From assembly GCF_905475465.1 (NCBI RefSeq), contig NC_062246.1, positions 12,178,001-12,242,000 on the forward strand: a stretch of 64,000 bases of DNA, read 5' to 3'. Under the pieces are notes generated by a model, which was given only the letters and a program-made list of their open reading frames with translations, was not told the origin of the DNA and searched no databases. Positions 34,877 to 46,800 of this stretch are shown piece by piece (positions within the stretch are counted from its first letter, which is position 1; each line of letters opens with the position of its first letter). This DNA is from Pieris napi. Its lineage: Eukaryota; Arthropoda; Insecta; Lepidoptera; Pieridae. The position numbers and the translations under genes are program-made.

Positions 34877-37800
34877 CTGGAAAACACACAAGTTATTTTT
34901 AATAAGTCGGTTGAACCCTTTACCTAAAGAAAACAGGCGCAAATAAATTAATTTCATTAATTTGATTAATTTCTGTAGTTAATTTTTTTTTCATATTAAC
35001 TATAGAAATTAATGGGTTGTAAATATAGTTAATATAATATTGTTTTCAGCAACGATAATTAATTCTAGCGCCTGCAATAAACTTCTTAGCAAACTGACTA
35101 CACAAACGTCACAACTCGTGTCTGTCATACGCTTCAAATATTTTGAATAAAAAATATTAATCAATAATAATAAGCCTGGTAATTTTTTGGTAACAATTGA
35201 TAATCATTATTCATGTTGTACCTACTCAATATCATTTAAATCATATGATATTTCAGTTACATTCTGAAATATGTAATATGAAAGACGGCGAAAAATCAAG
35301 AAAATTTATATGCTAAAAAGAATTTGTACCTTAGCGTGAAAGCAGTTTTAAATTACCTGAAGTATTCTTGACCTATTTTTTATTGTTTGGTTTGCTTTTA
35401 CTAGGCCCAGAAATTGTAATATGGAAGCCACAGGAGGCCGAACATAACTTTCTTGAACAAATACTATTTACCCTTCGTCTTCTATAAAAGAAACTTGCTT
35501 GTTGATATTCCTAGTTGACGCTTATCGTACCCACTATGTAACACATTCATTTGTATAAGCTATACACCAATAAATACTTCACGAACAAGCAAATCTAATT
35601 TGTATTATCTAAGAACTTCATTTACTTGCCGGGACATAAAGCTAACATTTTGTTATCGTCAGACTGTTTTAAGTTGACCATGGAGATCGGAGGACCGGTG
35701 ATCTCAGAGCTGGTGCTTTCCTCGATTTCAACAAATAAGTATCGCAATACAGCAAGGAAATGCTGCCAGCTTTAAAAGCAAAGCCACAGGGACAAAACTA
35801 AATAAATTAGTTTTTTTTATATTTATCATTTTATTATTATTATTACTATGTAGGTTAAGACTATTGTAAATTCTGTATATTTGTGTGCTAATAAAGGGTA
35901 ACAAGATATTGTATTTATTTAGAGAAAAGGACTTAAAATAGATAGGAATACATATATTTTAGATTGTCGATACTATAAATAAACTTGTCAGTGATGGCAT
36001 AGCTCGTTAATTTAATTAATTTTGATATATTTCTAAGCGTTAAAGTATCATTAAAGTTAAAAAATGTATTACGAAAACATATCAGTTAAAAGATCTTTAT
36101 TACGAAAGTAGAATTTTAATTTAAATCATGTAAATAAATTAGCCAAATCGAATCATTAATTTAAAATCTAATATATACAATATACATATTTATGACACAA
36201 CGAATACGGTTTTGACAAACGTACTCATAGCGCTAATTCCCGACTTAATCGTACCATTACGCCTATTGTATATATCAATTTAAAATAAAAGCTATTTATG
36301 TATCAGCTTTTCGTATATCACATTAACTACAATCATACCACAAGTGGTTACACAGATTACTTCAATTATTAAGTTCAGGATTCAAATCGGCGATAAAATC
36401 TTTTCCTGAATACGTAATCATAGACGTTGCTGCCGATTGACTTATCGTATTGGGTCACTTTAAATAAATAAACGATTGGCATAATCCCAAAAGAATATTT
36501 GTACCGCAATCTGATCTTGTGTAGAAAATTAAAGGCGACTGCAGATATAATTGAGAGAAATTTTTTTAAAGGGCGTTTATTTCAGTTAAATAATTTTCGA
36601 ACGAACTTTAAATACTTTCTAATATTTTATGAATTTAATTTGTAAAGCCACATGCTTTATTAATTTTGTGCCTTTTTGGTACCGATCGATCGATTTAACT
36701 TCTTATAAATAACCCGCGTATATCAGACACACTGGTTGTGAGTTCGACTGCGTAGAAGACAAAAAGTATTTTCATATGCCAATAACAACGTAGTGTTATT
36801 CTATGACCATATTCTTGTAAATTAATTAATATATATTTATCATTTATATTTAGATAGCAAGTATCTCATATTTTTGCTAACATCTCTTAGCAAATCTATT
36901 ATTTGAAAAATCTCTTTTTGTATCTGTATAGTTATTTTTTTATTATATTGACATTTTATTGTACAATTTACTTAATTACAAGCGCTTATAAGAAATAAGC
37001 AGTGAACAATGTGGTCATTGTTAATATTAAAAAACGTCGTTAAATAAAAAGAGGTCGAATTTAATTTATTAAATATTATGCGATTAACATTCGATCATAG
37101 ATTCGTGAATAAATAAATTCGATATTTCAATTTATTTTAGGACACAAATGTTTCGTCTCTGGTTTCGTATAATATAAAACGTTATATATTTCTATGAACA
37201 AAATAAGTGGGAAGTAATGGAATGTATACATTACCTTAAAAGAAACACTAAAACAACACTAAACACAGGTTCCGCATACAACGTCAGTCACTAAAAAATC
37301 AATATTCCTCTCATCACGTTTTTGAACACAAAAATAGATTTACATGGCGAAACTTTGATTTTGAATATTTTTACACCTAACTAACTTGGTAAAATTGTAA
37401 AAAATATTTTATTTTGACTAATTACATAATTGTGGTGGTGTAAAAATTGTTTTTGGTGGTATTTCGCAAGCGGGGCGCTCGGTTTTGATCGGCAAACATC
37501 GGGGCTAGTCGGAGGGTTGAATCACTTTCGAGGGGTGGTTTTGCGTTCCGTTTTACGTACTAAATAAAACAAGGGGTGAAATTTATTTTTATATTCTATT
37601 ATAATAATTTACATTTTTACTTCGCCTTCACTTCTCAATATTTCAAATTGTATATATCTATTAAAGGAAATTGTGTTTATATAAATATATTATGTAATCC
37701 GTAAGTAGCGCCACCTAGATATAATTTATAGAAGTTTGACTTTTTTTCCTGAATTTAACCGAAACTATCAAAATCGGTAAAAATAATCAAGTCTTGGCAT

Positions 37801-38466
37801 AGTTGACTTAATTATTTGTATTGTCTCTATGTAAATTTATTTTTTAAATGTATTTTAATTAGAACGACTTTTGGCCTTAGATGTTGACAACATTTTTAAA
37901 TCGCTTGATAAAATATGTATGTTCATTTCCTAACTAGAATAAGTTTAATTTGACTTCGTTAGCTACTTTATGCCATGTTTAGAAAGAAAAAAAACAATTT
38001 TTGTGCAGCATTTTCATTGTGCTTTCGCCATAGTTATTTCATTAATAGTAGGTACTAGTAAGTTACAAATATTTCCTGTTTTGTAAATATTAGTATAAAT
38101 GTAGTTGTATAGATTTGTGTGTTGATATCCCCTTCTCGTAGTGACTTTAAAAAATATTAAATTACTATTTCTAATTGACACTTTAGTTTTTGTTACCGTA
38201 AAGATTGGTTGTCTAAAAGGTAAAGTACTTTTTGTTAAATTTTTAAATACCTGCCCCCGTTTTTCCCTTACTTAGCTTACAAAAAGTCAAATTTTTATAC
38301 GATTTTTGGAGATCTCGAATTAACCATTAAGCAATATTTCTACTATATTTTTAAATTAAAAAATGCCGAGGTTTTTACTACGACCAGAGCCACCTTTATT
38401 TGTTTAAAATCTATATGTACATAAGTCACAATCGAAACAGACGTAAGATTTATAATAAAATTTCAG
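34877..38466. other. Upstream BRSK region, possible promoter near 37.2-37.6 kb
   Basis: No coding exon was found. A GC-richer block at about 37431-37560 is followed on the minus strand by a donor-like TTTTAAG/GTAATG near 37235, so a non-coding first BRSK exon may lie at about 37236-37560. The neighbouring plus-strand gene starts at about 38.4 kb, which would make a divergent arrangement. The rest is AT-rich, with one LINE fragment at 35671-35905. Confidence 0.35.
35671..35905 (+). repeat. LINE family C 3'-end fragment
   Basis: Reads AGAGCTGGTGCTTTCCTCG, AAGTATCGCAATACAGCAAG, GCCACAGGGACAAAAC and TACTATGTAGGTTAAG, the same 3' segment as in 30846-31300 but on the plus strand and 5'-truncated. 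Confidence 0.75.
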
Positions 38467-38472
38467 ATCAAA

Positions 38473-39919
38473 ATGCAAATTCCGGAAGAGCGCTATAACG
38501 CACTTATGTCTCGCTACAACGAATTTGTCGAGAGTATGGGAAACCCCGATATAGCTCCTGTGAAAGTATTCGATGCTTTGTCCCAAAAGCAAAATGAGGA
38601 GCTTCTGTTGATAAGAGAAATCAGTGCCTTTCTACAGAAGAAGAAAGATGATGATATTGCGAAGCAGAATGTGAGTATATTTCATAACACCTTTTATGGG
38701 ATAGAAGGCCAACCAGCATCACTTTGAAAAAAGTCATAACCGCTGCGCAAGGACACGACCCCGGAGGCGTGTAGGTGTGTTGCCGACCTTTCAAGGAATG
38801 GTACGCTATTTCCTTGAAGGCCCCTAAGTCGTATCGGCTTGAAAATACCTCTACGGGCAGCTGGATTCACAGAGGTCGTACGCGGCAGAATGTGCCTAAC
38901 TAATTCTTAACAAATGTTATGAATTAGTGTGAGCCGATTTTGATGGTTTTTTCTCATTTAGAAATAGGGACAAATTAAAAAAAAAAAGGGTGCGTGTACT
39001 TATGTACGCGCGTAAGAAGTTATACTTCTTTGGCATTATTAAAAATAGTTTTTGATTTCATGCAAATAATTAATTACAATTAAATAATCAAAGACTGGAA
39101 AAGGAGTCATTATAGTCAATAAAGTTCAGTTTACATTTGAAAAATTAAATAAATAAATATTTATTATTATTTTCTAATATTAATTTAAGTATTGATTTAA
39201 ATATTCAATTTAAATCACTTCTGATTATAATTCAGACGCACATATAAAATTCGCACTTGTATTATGAAAACACGTGTTTTAAATGTAGAAACTCAAAGCA
39301 TGTGGATTAATATTATAAATACACAGTGAACAGAGGCGGCGTGCGTGCCAACATGCGCCACTAACTTCATTCTGTTAATTTTGTGTCACGGTGCGCGCGC
39401 ATCGTAAAGTTTCACTCTCATCAATTTTTCATACCGCGCCTAAAGAAGTATAACTTCAAAAAAGCACGGTTTATTTTTTATGGTCTCGGGTGGAAGCGCA
39501 GATTTGATCAAGTATAGTTGCTGGAAAATAAGACCACTGTCTTGAGATGAGAAGCGCAGTGGTTTAGGCGCGTTTATAGGTTTTTTCTGCTAAAAGGTAA
39601 TGCGTGAAATATCCTCTACATCGCAAATCTTGCTGTTACGTGACGATACTAAACTTACCTCATGAAAAAAACAACAGCGGTTTCACTTTTCGAGAAAACA
39701 CTATTTAGTAGGTTTATAACCTACTCGTAATTGTCATTAAAAAGTCTTTACGAGATATAAATGCTATTATACAATGTTAAATCTCTATATTTTTTACAGC
39801 AAACTGAAACTGAAGAAACCGCTGAAAAAGAAGAGACGAAAGAAGGGTCTGAAGAAGAGACGAAAGAAGGGTCTGAAGAAGAGACGAAAGAAGAGTCTGA
39901 AAAACAGAAATCACAATGA
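38473..39919 (+). CDS. Unrecognised 105-residue protein with acidic repeat tail, two exons
   Basis: Coding exons are 38473-38670 and 39800-39919. The first exon has an acceptor (TTTCAG) ending at 38466, six bases before the ATG, so a non-coding exon lies further 5'. The first 66 residues look helical (SQKQNEELLLIREISAFLQ) and end KKKDDDIAKQN. The second exon encodes an acidic tail with EETKEGSE repeated three times, the DNA repeating every 24 bases. The exon junction is in phase and both sites match consensus (AAT/GTGAGT, TTTTACAG/CAA). I do not recognise the family, and see no signal peptide or membrane segment. The intron contains a family W fragment and a complete MITE B. Confidence 0.7.
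38715..38925 (+). repeat. Repeat family W copy
   Basis: Contains TGTTGCCGACCTTTCAAGGA, TTTCCTTGAAGGCCCCTAAG, TCGTATCGGCTTG and GGCAGCTGGATTCACAGAGG. It shares the layout of 20850-21135. It sits just inside the intron of the small acidic-protein gene. Confidence 0.65.
38988..39459 (+). mobile_element. MITE family B, full-length copy
   Basis: The left end is GGGTGCGTGTACTTATGTAC followed by AAGAAGTTATACTTCTTTGG; the right end is CCTAAAGAAGTATAACTTC. The terminal 20-base blocks are inverted copies and are near-palindromic in themselves. The interior is AT-rich and non-coding, with GTGCGCGCGCATCG near the right end. The termini resemble those of MITE family A. Confidence 0.8.
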
Positions 39920-41113
39920 TGGAATTAATTTATTTCTCCTAGGTTTTAAGCTTGAAATATAATAATTAAATAAATAATTCAAGAAATTTTATTAAAACTT
40001 TTTCTTCTTCTTTTGAAATCTTCCCGATTTCAATCCACCTACTAACGATATGATACGATACGAATTGACAGTCGTAATTGTTACGAGACGTTGATTTTTC
40101 CACATACCATTAGATAACTATTCCTTTGTATGTACTGTCTTACTTGGTTCTCGCGACTTCATCAGAGTGAAAATACATTTTATATATCACTATATTTTTT
40201 TAATGTCGATAATCTTTGTAACGCCCTTTTAATCAGACTTTGCTATGCAATTTTTAACATTTAGATTTACTTTAATTGCGTTTATATATAATTTTTTTTC
40301 TGAAAACGGCTTTTAAGCAATAAACCGCGAAATTATAATAGGTACATGAAAAAGAATTAGGGGTTTAATACTCTTTTCTTCATGAAAAAAATATTTGTAT
40401 TGTTTTTTATAATATATATTATATTTCTTATTTCTAATAATTTATTATAAACATATATAAGCCTGAATAGAATATAGTACTGTACTAAAACTGGGTAATA
40501 AGACAAAATCTAAAGCTTAATATTTATTGTGTAAAAAAATCACATAAGCAATACTTAAAACTGTGATATAAACTTAAAATTAAAAAAGGCAATATGGCTG
40601 ATTACTTAAGATTATAAATTTTATGTTTCATTTCATATATGTACTTGAATCATGATTCAAGTCCCATGTAAGGTATGTCATTGTTAATCCAAATTAATTC
40701 AATAAATAAATATTCATAGATTTAGAAACATTTTATAAAGGAATGTTTACAAAAAAAAAAACACACTGATATGACAAATTAGTCACTATAGTCAGATCAA
40801 AAAAACTTTATATTTGTAGAAGCTTACTGAGTTTAAATCCAATTAAATTTTAGTTAGGAAGCTGCCAGAAATAAAATCAATATAATTTATGTTATTTTAA
40901 GTAGCCAGTCATATAGTAAGGTATATTCTGATGTTATTGGTTAAAAATTAATTAATTAGATTATATATAAATAAATACAATGTTTCTCATAAAAGGAAAT
41001 TTATAATATATTCAGTATTCTTTAAAATTAAAAATAGGAACCAGAATTGCAATTTTTTGTATGTACAGATTATACCTTACTTTGCCTTAGCACTATAGGT
41101 TATACTTCCTACA
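39920..41113. other. Convergent 3' flanks
   Basis: This region lies between the stop codons of the plus-strand acidic-protein gene and the minus-strand zinc-finger gene, so it should hold both 3' untranslated regions. It is AT-rich with no other recognised feature. Confidence 0.5.
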
Positions 41114-42058
41114 CTAAGAATTATCCGTCATTACATCATCATCTTCATCTTCAGGGTCTGCTAGATCAGGGTGGCAGACACGAATATGTAGGTTCAAGTT
41201 AATCTTAACAATAAAACTCTTACCACAAGTTGTACATTTATGTGGTCGCTTGACATCATCATCAATTGTTGATGGATGTGCTCTGGCTATATGTGTCCGA
41301 AGCAAAGTTGAATGCATTGTTCGGTCACATTGATTGCATTTTACTAGACAGTCCATAGGCTGCCCTTCATGGCTCTGGCGATGCTTTTCCATAGTAATCT
41401 TTGATACAAAGAGTTTCTGACAGCAATCGCATTTGAAATTCTTCACTTTAGAGTGTTTTTTCATATGAATCTTTAAGCAGTTTTTAGTAGGGAACATCTC
41501 ATCACATTTAGAGCACTTAAACTTTTTTATATCATTGTGGAGTTGCATATGGAGCTTTAAATAAGCTTGCCCTGTGAAGTTCTTATTGCAAATTTCACAA
41601 TTAATTGTGCTTGTTGTTGAATGAGACTGCATGTGACTTTTAAGAAATTGGGCGGCTACAAAGCTACGATCACATACCTGACATATATACTTTTTAGCTG
41701 CATTTCCTTCGTGCTTACTATGATGTATATCCAAATGGTACTGAGAATTTACTTTAACATCACATTGATCACATTTAAACTTCCTCCTCTTTTTTGGACC
41801 TTCTCTTACAACCATTGTAGGTTCTGGTACCATTTGTGGAGTATCTTTTTCATTCCCATGAAACTTTTTATGTAAAATCAAGTATTCTAGGCCTTCAAAC
41901 GTTAAATCACAATCGTCACAACAATAACGCACCGTGGCTTGTTTTGGTTGCATTTCGTAGGTGACATTCTCCTGACCATTGTATGATTCTGCCATTTTTT
42001 CACGTTTAACACCAGATCTGTCGTTGTTGTCGCTACCGGCCGGCTCCATACTCTTCAA
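41114..42058 (-). CDS. C2H2 zinc-finger protein, eight fingers, single exon
   Basis: The frame encodes 314 residues without an intron. Eight C2H2 fingers are at about 45-67, 94-116, 124-146, 152-174, 180-202, 208-230, 239-261 and 273-296. Fingers 3-6 are the most regular and are spaced as in DNA-binding arrays, though the classic TGEKP linkers are mostly absent (linkers such as SKVKN, NDIKK). The N terminus lacks a ZAD or BTB domain, and the tail is acidic (DPEDEDDDVMTDNS). Probably a nuclear sequence-specific DNA-binding protein. The target is not predictable from the sequence, and I cannot name an orthologue. The ATG at 42058 is followed four codons later by a second possible ATG. Confidence 0.9.
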   Translation of the reverse strand: MKSMEPAGSDNNDRSGVKREKMAESYNGQENVTYEMQPKQATVRYCCDDCDLTFEGLEYLILHKKFHGNEKDTPQMVPEPTMVVREGPKKRRKFKCDQCDVKVNSQYHLDIHHSKHEGNAAKKYICQVCDRSFVAAQFLKSHMQSHSTTSTINCEICNKNFTGQAYLKLHMQLHNDIKKFKCSKCDEMFPTKNCLKIHMKKHSKVKNFKCDCCQKLFVSKITMEKHRQSHEGQPMDCLVKCNQCDRTMHSTLLRTHIARAHPSTIDDDVKRPHKCTTCGKSFIVKINLNLHIRVCHPDLADPEDEDDDVMTDNS

Positions 42059-42753
42059 CAGTGAACGGTAATTCCAAAATTATCCCGAGTCCTGTGACGC
42101 GATGCCTATGCCATTGTTCTATTGATCGGTAATTATCAATTATTTCAAGAAATAGCACAAATTCAAGATTTAAGGTACAAAAATTTAAATTCTCACTATT
42201 GTTTACATGATTGTGATGAAGATTTTAAAACATTTTTGAGTGTAATACAAAAGGAAGCCTTGTTACGATACGATAAATTCCAAAAGAGAAGCGAAGCGCG
42301 TTGGTTTTTTTTCGTCAGCCAATGACAGCGTAATCTTTTTTGTTTGACAATTGATTGTTACCAGTTTAAAAAATATATATTACAGAAGAACACAATCATA
42401 TTTATATCAAGCAAATTGATCAAATAAATTTGATGAAATTCATAATATGCATGCACTTAGACGCATCTAAACTGAATAAACGTATTTTCATTTGATGAAA
42501 ATTTAGCGCTGAAATTTCTTAAGCAAATACATATTATAATAGAATAATATAGAAGACACAGATGGTTGTACATTATACAACCATTAATGAATAAATGAAG
42601 TAGTCTGTGTATTCGCTACTATAATCTGTGATCAACGTAAACTGTTGCCAGTTTAGTATTATTCAATAAGATTACCATTCTTCAAATAGAAAATGTTATA
42701 TTAACAAAAACAGAAATTAACTAGCTAATAGCTATAACATAACCTAAAATCAA
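42059..42753. other. Spacer between zinc-finger gene and SMIM12
   Basis: Holds the promoter of the zinc-finger gene and the 3' end of SMIM12, both on the minus strand. A short perfect hairpin (ATGGTTGTA and TACAACCAT arms) lies at about 42562-42584. No other gene is seen. Confidence 0.45.
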
Positions 42754-43290
42754 CTAATCTTTTTGTAAAGAAGGCGATACATTTTTATCTAATACATTAG
42801 CTTTATATTTCAATTTTTGTACATTTGTTGGATCTTTCAATAGTTCATCCTCTAATCTATCTAGTCTTTGATCTTGAACTGGTTCTGCAATAAAGAATAT
42901 CATTAAATTATTAAAGTTTAAAATTATCCTATTATACACCTTATCTTTTTATATCGAGATAAACGCAGGAAGCCAAAATATTTTTTAAATAAATCAAGTA
43001 GTATCTAAAAAGTATTATAAAAAATAGGCATGCAATTTAATGAACTTTATGATGACAGTTTTGTTAGATATACAGCTAATAACGTCAATTTCCATAATAT
43101 GGCTCGAAACGATATTTTAAATAAATCACTATATAAAAATAAATTGGGAAGACTTACTTGAATATGGTGTGTATTTATCAGATAATAGTCCTTCTATATT
43201 ATAACCTATAACTCCAACTACAGCCGCGACAGGCAATGTAATATATGGCGCATTTGTTCGTAAAAACCGTAATATTAAAGGCCACATCAT
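42754..43290 (-). CDS. SMIM12: Small integral membrane protein 12 (SMIM12), two exons
   Basis: Exons 43290-43158 and 42884-42754 join in phase to give 87 residues, close to the about 92 of vertebrate SMIM12. The sequence opens MMWPLILRFLRTNAPYITLP and continues with a single membrane segment at about 14-32 (YITLPVAAVVGVIGY). A charged C-terminal part follows, with RLDRLEDELLKD at 51-62, where vertebrate SMIM12 has a similar charged ERREDRKLDELLGKD stretch. The function of the family is poorly known; it is a single-pass membrane protein. It is head to head with NDUFAF5. The first of two adjacent ATG codons was taken as the start, and the second is equally possible. Confidence 0.88.
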
Positions 43291-43886
43291 TCTAGAATAA
43301 AATCAAGCAATTACGTCGAGGTATTAATAAAATTATCTCACTAGTAGTACTTAGTTGGGCAATTTTTATGAGATATAAGCAATAAGCATACCTTTACATC
43401 AATAATTCGACGTCTATTAAAAAGTAATCTTCCTTTAACACATTTACGATGAAAGGTCTTGTAATATGATTACAATTATTATTGTCGCTGTTTTGCACTT
43501 TAATGTAAACTAATAGAAAAATTTCGAGTGACTTTCATGTTGTGATAGAATTTTAAGAACTCACAGGACAGATCACAGATATAATATTATTAGACATTAG
43601 TTACTGGTTTTGCTTTAAGTCCAAACTATTATCACATTAAGTGTCAGTTGTCATAATCAGCTGATACTTGATCTTGAAGTTGATTAATTCACTAATAAAC
43701 ATTAAGAAATAATTTGCTTGTCTGTAAACTGGGTATTCACTGGGATTATTAACTTAAGTTTGGCTTATTATTAGAGTAAATTCTTATAAAAATACATTAT
43801 GAGTTAAAGGAGTGGATCTCAAAAATCTTAATTTAAGGTTTAATTTATCGAGTCGAGTAGTATAAAGTTGGTTTTTAAAGTGAACA
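43291..43886. promoter_or_regulatory. Shared divergent promoter region of SMIM12 and NDUFAF5
   Basis: The two start codons face away from each other across 596 bases, so both promoters and 5' leaders must fit here. No TATA box or named motif was identified with confidence. Confidence 0.55.
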
Positions 43887-46800
43887 ATGGCTCAGGCGGG
43901 AATTGTCTCACGAATATGTTACAAAAGTAATATTTTTTTACGTAATTCTCTTCGCTATCGAAGTACAAACTCTCCCAAGCAGAAAACAGCTAGTTCTGTT
44001 TACCGTACTATGAACATATTTGATCGAAAAGCTAAGATTCTGCAAAAGGAAAGATCTGCGCAGCTAGAAGACTATCATTTATATGAGTATGTAAAGGAAG
44101 AGATTGGTTGGAGAACAGCTGATCGTATTTTTGACATCAAAAGGACTTTCAAAAATGCAGTTGAGCTTGGTACGTTTTGGTCTAAAAACACTTGGCTGGG
44201 GAATGAATTATGGGTTTGAGCTTGTCTTTAATGTAGTACATTTTTCAGGTGCTAGCAGAGGTTATGTCTCCCGCCACTTTCTACCAGATAGTGTTGAAAA
44301 AGTTACTCTATGTGACACATCTCAAACACATTTAGATAAAGCCATTGTCGGTGATGGTGTGAAAGTAGAAAAATATGTTATGGATGAAGAAAATATTGAT
44401 GTCAGTACTTGTATATTATGCAATAAAGACGATATAGGGGTTTTAATTTTTTTCTACCTGTATTGTTTATATAAATTTTCAAAAATATACATCTTAGTGC
44501 AAAAGATATAATACCTAACATAAATTTTTATTGTATCAAGTAATAAGGAATAAATATGAATAATGTTTTTTTTAAACTATGCCAATAAATAAACAATTTA
44601 AAATGTATCATGGGTTGAAACAAAAACTGACTGACTTTATTACTAAAAAGACTATCTGTATTTATTTTGTTTTTTTTCAGTTTCCAGAAAACAGCGTAGA
44701 CCTTGTGGTCTCTTCACTATCATTGCATTGGGTGAACGACTTACCAGGATGTTTTGATCGAGTCATGAAATGTTTAACACCAGATGGGGTAATACAATTT
44801 ATCTTTAGCATATAAATAAAATGCAGTCTATGTCAGCAAATTAACTATTTGTTAACCATAACAACTGTATGAGAGATGAGGCAGATTTGTCTTACCTTTT
44901 TACTAAAATAAAGTTGTTTCTATTCCCCCTAATAAGGGAAATATTATGTGTCTGCATATTTCCTTAATCTGAAACATTATTTGCTAGCCATGAAGATGGA
45001 GGTAACCCCATATACTCTAGGTGTTGAACTACTTAGCCAGAGATTAATATCTACGTTAATAGAAGTATTTTGTATATGAGAGAGAGTGTCTATGAGTCTA
45101 TTCAGTTTATCCAGGTATGGAACAGGATACATTAAGCTAGGGCTGGTTGGAAGAGATCTCTTATTATACATGATAAAGCATCCTGTTTCCAATCATTAAG
45201 TTACTTGTTTTTTACTTCTGAACTACTTGTACTATTCTTGCTGGTTGTTTTCACATCCTTTTGTGATGACTTAATATTGCATATAACATATTTTCCGAAT
45301 GAAGCCGCTAGCTAATTCATATTCCTTTTAGGTATTTATAGCCTGTGTGTTTGGTGGTGACACTCTAATGGAGTTAAGACAGTCCCTACAATTAGCTGAG
45401 ACCGAGCGACTCGGTGGTGTCTATCCACATGTCTCTCCATTCACAAGAATAAGGGATATTGGTGGACTGTTGAATTCGTAAGTTAAAGGTTAAATTTTGA
45501 CCATTTATGTTGACTAATCTTTTATTTTTAATTTACTTAACAAAAGGAGATAATCAGTTTGACTATTTTGGAATTGCATATATGAGTTTGATGATCTGGT
45601 CAGTCCTCTGTATGACAGTAATATCGTTTTATTAAATCAGGCATATTACTTAGGGTGTAATCCCAAGTTTCATTAAAGTTGGTTCAGTAGTTTTGGACAT
45701 CCACGCATTTTGAATGTGAGCTGTGTTAGCCTATTGGCTCTAGCTGACGACTTACAATTCCTGAGGTCGTAGGTTCGATTCCCAACTGTGCAATAATAGA
45801 CATTCTTTCTATGTGTGCATGTAACATTCACTCGAACGGTGAAGGAAAACATCACTCACACATCACATCGACTAGCGATTCAGTTGTCCAATCACAATCA
45901 AACGAATTACATTCTCATCTGATCGTTTCGTTTTGGTGGTAACCAAGTCAATCTGCTCGAAAGACAAACAAAAACCAAGACCCTTATTTCTTGGCTTTTA
46001 GAGCAGGATTTACCCTACAAACAGTTGATGTAGACTCGATAACTGTATACTATCCGTCTGCCTGGCACTTGATGAAAGACGTACGATTAGCTGGGGAAGG
46101 AAACTCGGCGTTAAATAGACCATTGCGCTTAAGTAAGGACACGCAATTCGCGGCTGCCGCTATATATGAAGAGATGTATGGAAAGGTAGGTAAAATATAT
46201 TTACCTTTATTACCTGAATTACAGTATAATGGCACTATACCAGTTTAAAGTATATTGCTGTAATGGTATTTATTTATAAGGTATAAAACAATATGCTTAA
46301 AAATACGAGAAAAATATGATTTTATGAATTTTACACGTATAGTATTAGAACATAAAAATAACACAAAAAAAATATGAAATACGTATTTAGGTATGTACAG
46401 TCCTAATGACTGTTGTAGTATAATGTTTCGATATTGTCCATTTACAATGAAGTTATAGAAAACAAGTGTCTGCATACACACAGTGCAAAATCTATTCCAT
46501 AGCTCTCAGATTCCGATGCGACAATATATTATAACTTTGACGAACCACCTCAGCGCGTTTATTGTTTTGGAATTACTAAATAAAATTTAAATCTAATGTT
46601 ATATTGCTTAAAAAAATATTTCGAAAATTACTGAATTGCAATGTAGTATGTTGTTTAATTTTTTAAACTCACATTCATTTTAAAACAGACCCCGTGACTC
46701 GTGAGTCGTGAAACTTAAATCAGACTTAACTATTTTAACCAAAATAATTATTATCGATATTTTTTTTTGTATTGTAGACTTGTTATATATTTGTTTGGTG

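Noticed and set aside
39774..39962. Lys/Arg-rich 62-codon frame over the 24-bp repeat
   Set aside because: It is another frame of the acidic exon 39800-39919, which has proper splice sites and phase.
41621..41875. 84-codon plus-strand frame
   Set aside because: Antisense to the zinc-finger coding sequence.
46185..46250. NDUFAF5 ending by read-through after EEMYGK at 46248
   Set aside because: A donor GTAGGT follows the AAG codon, and the exon at 47726 restores the conserved PATYQI...GWKP ending in phase.
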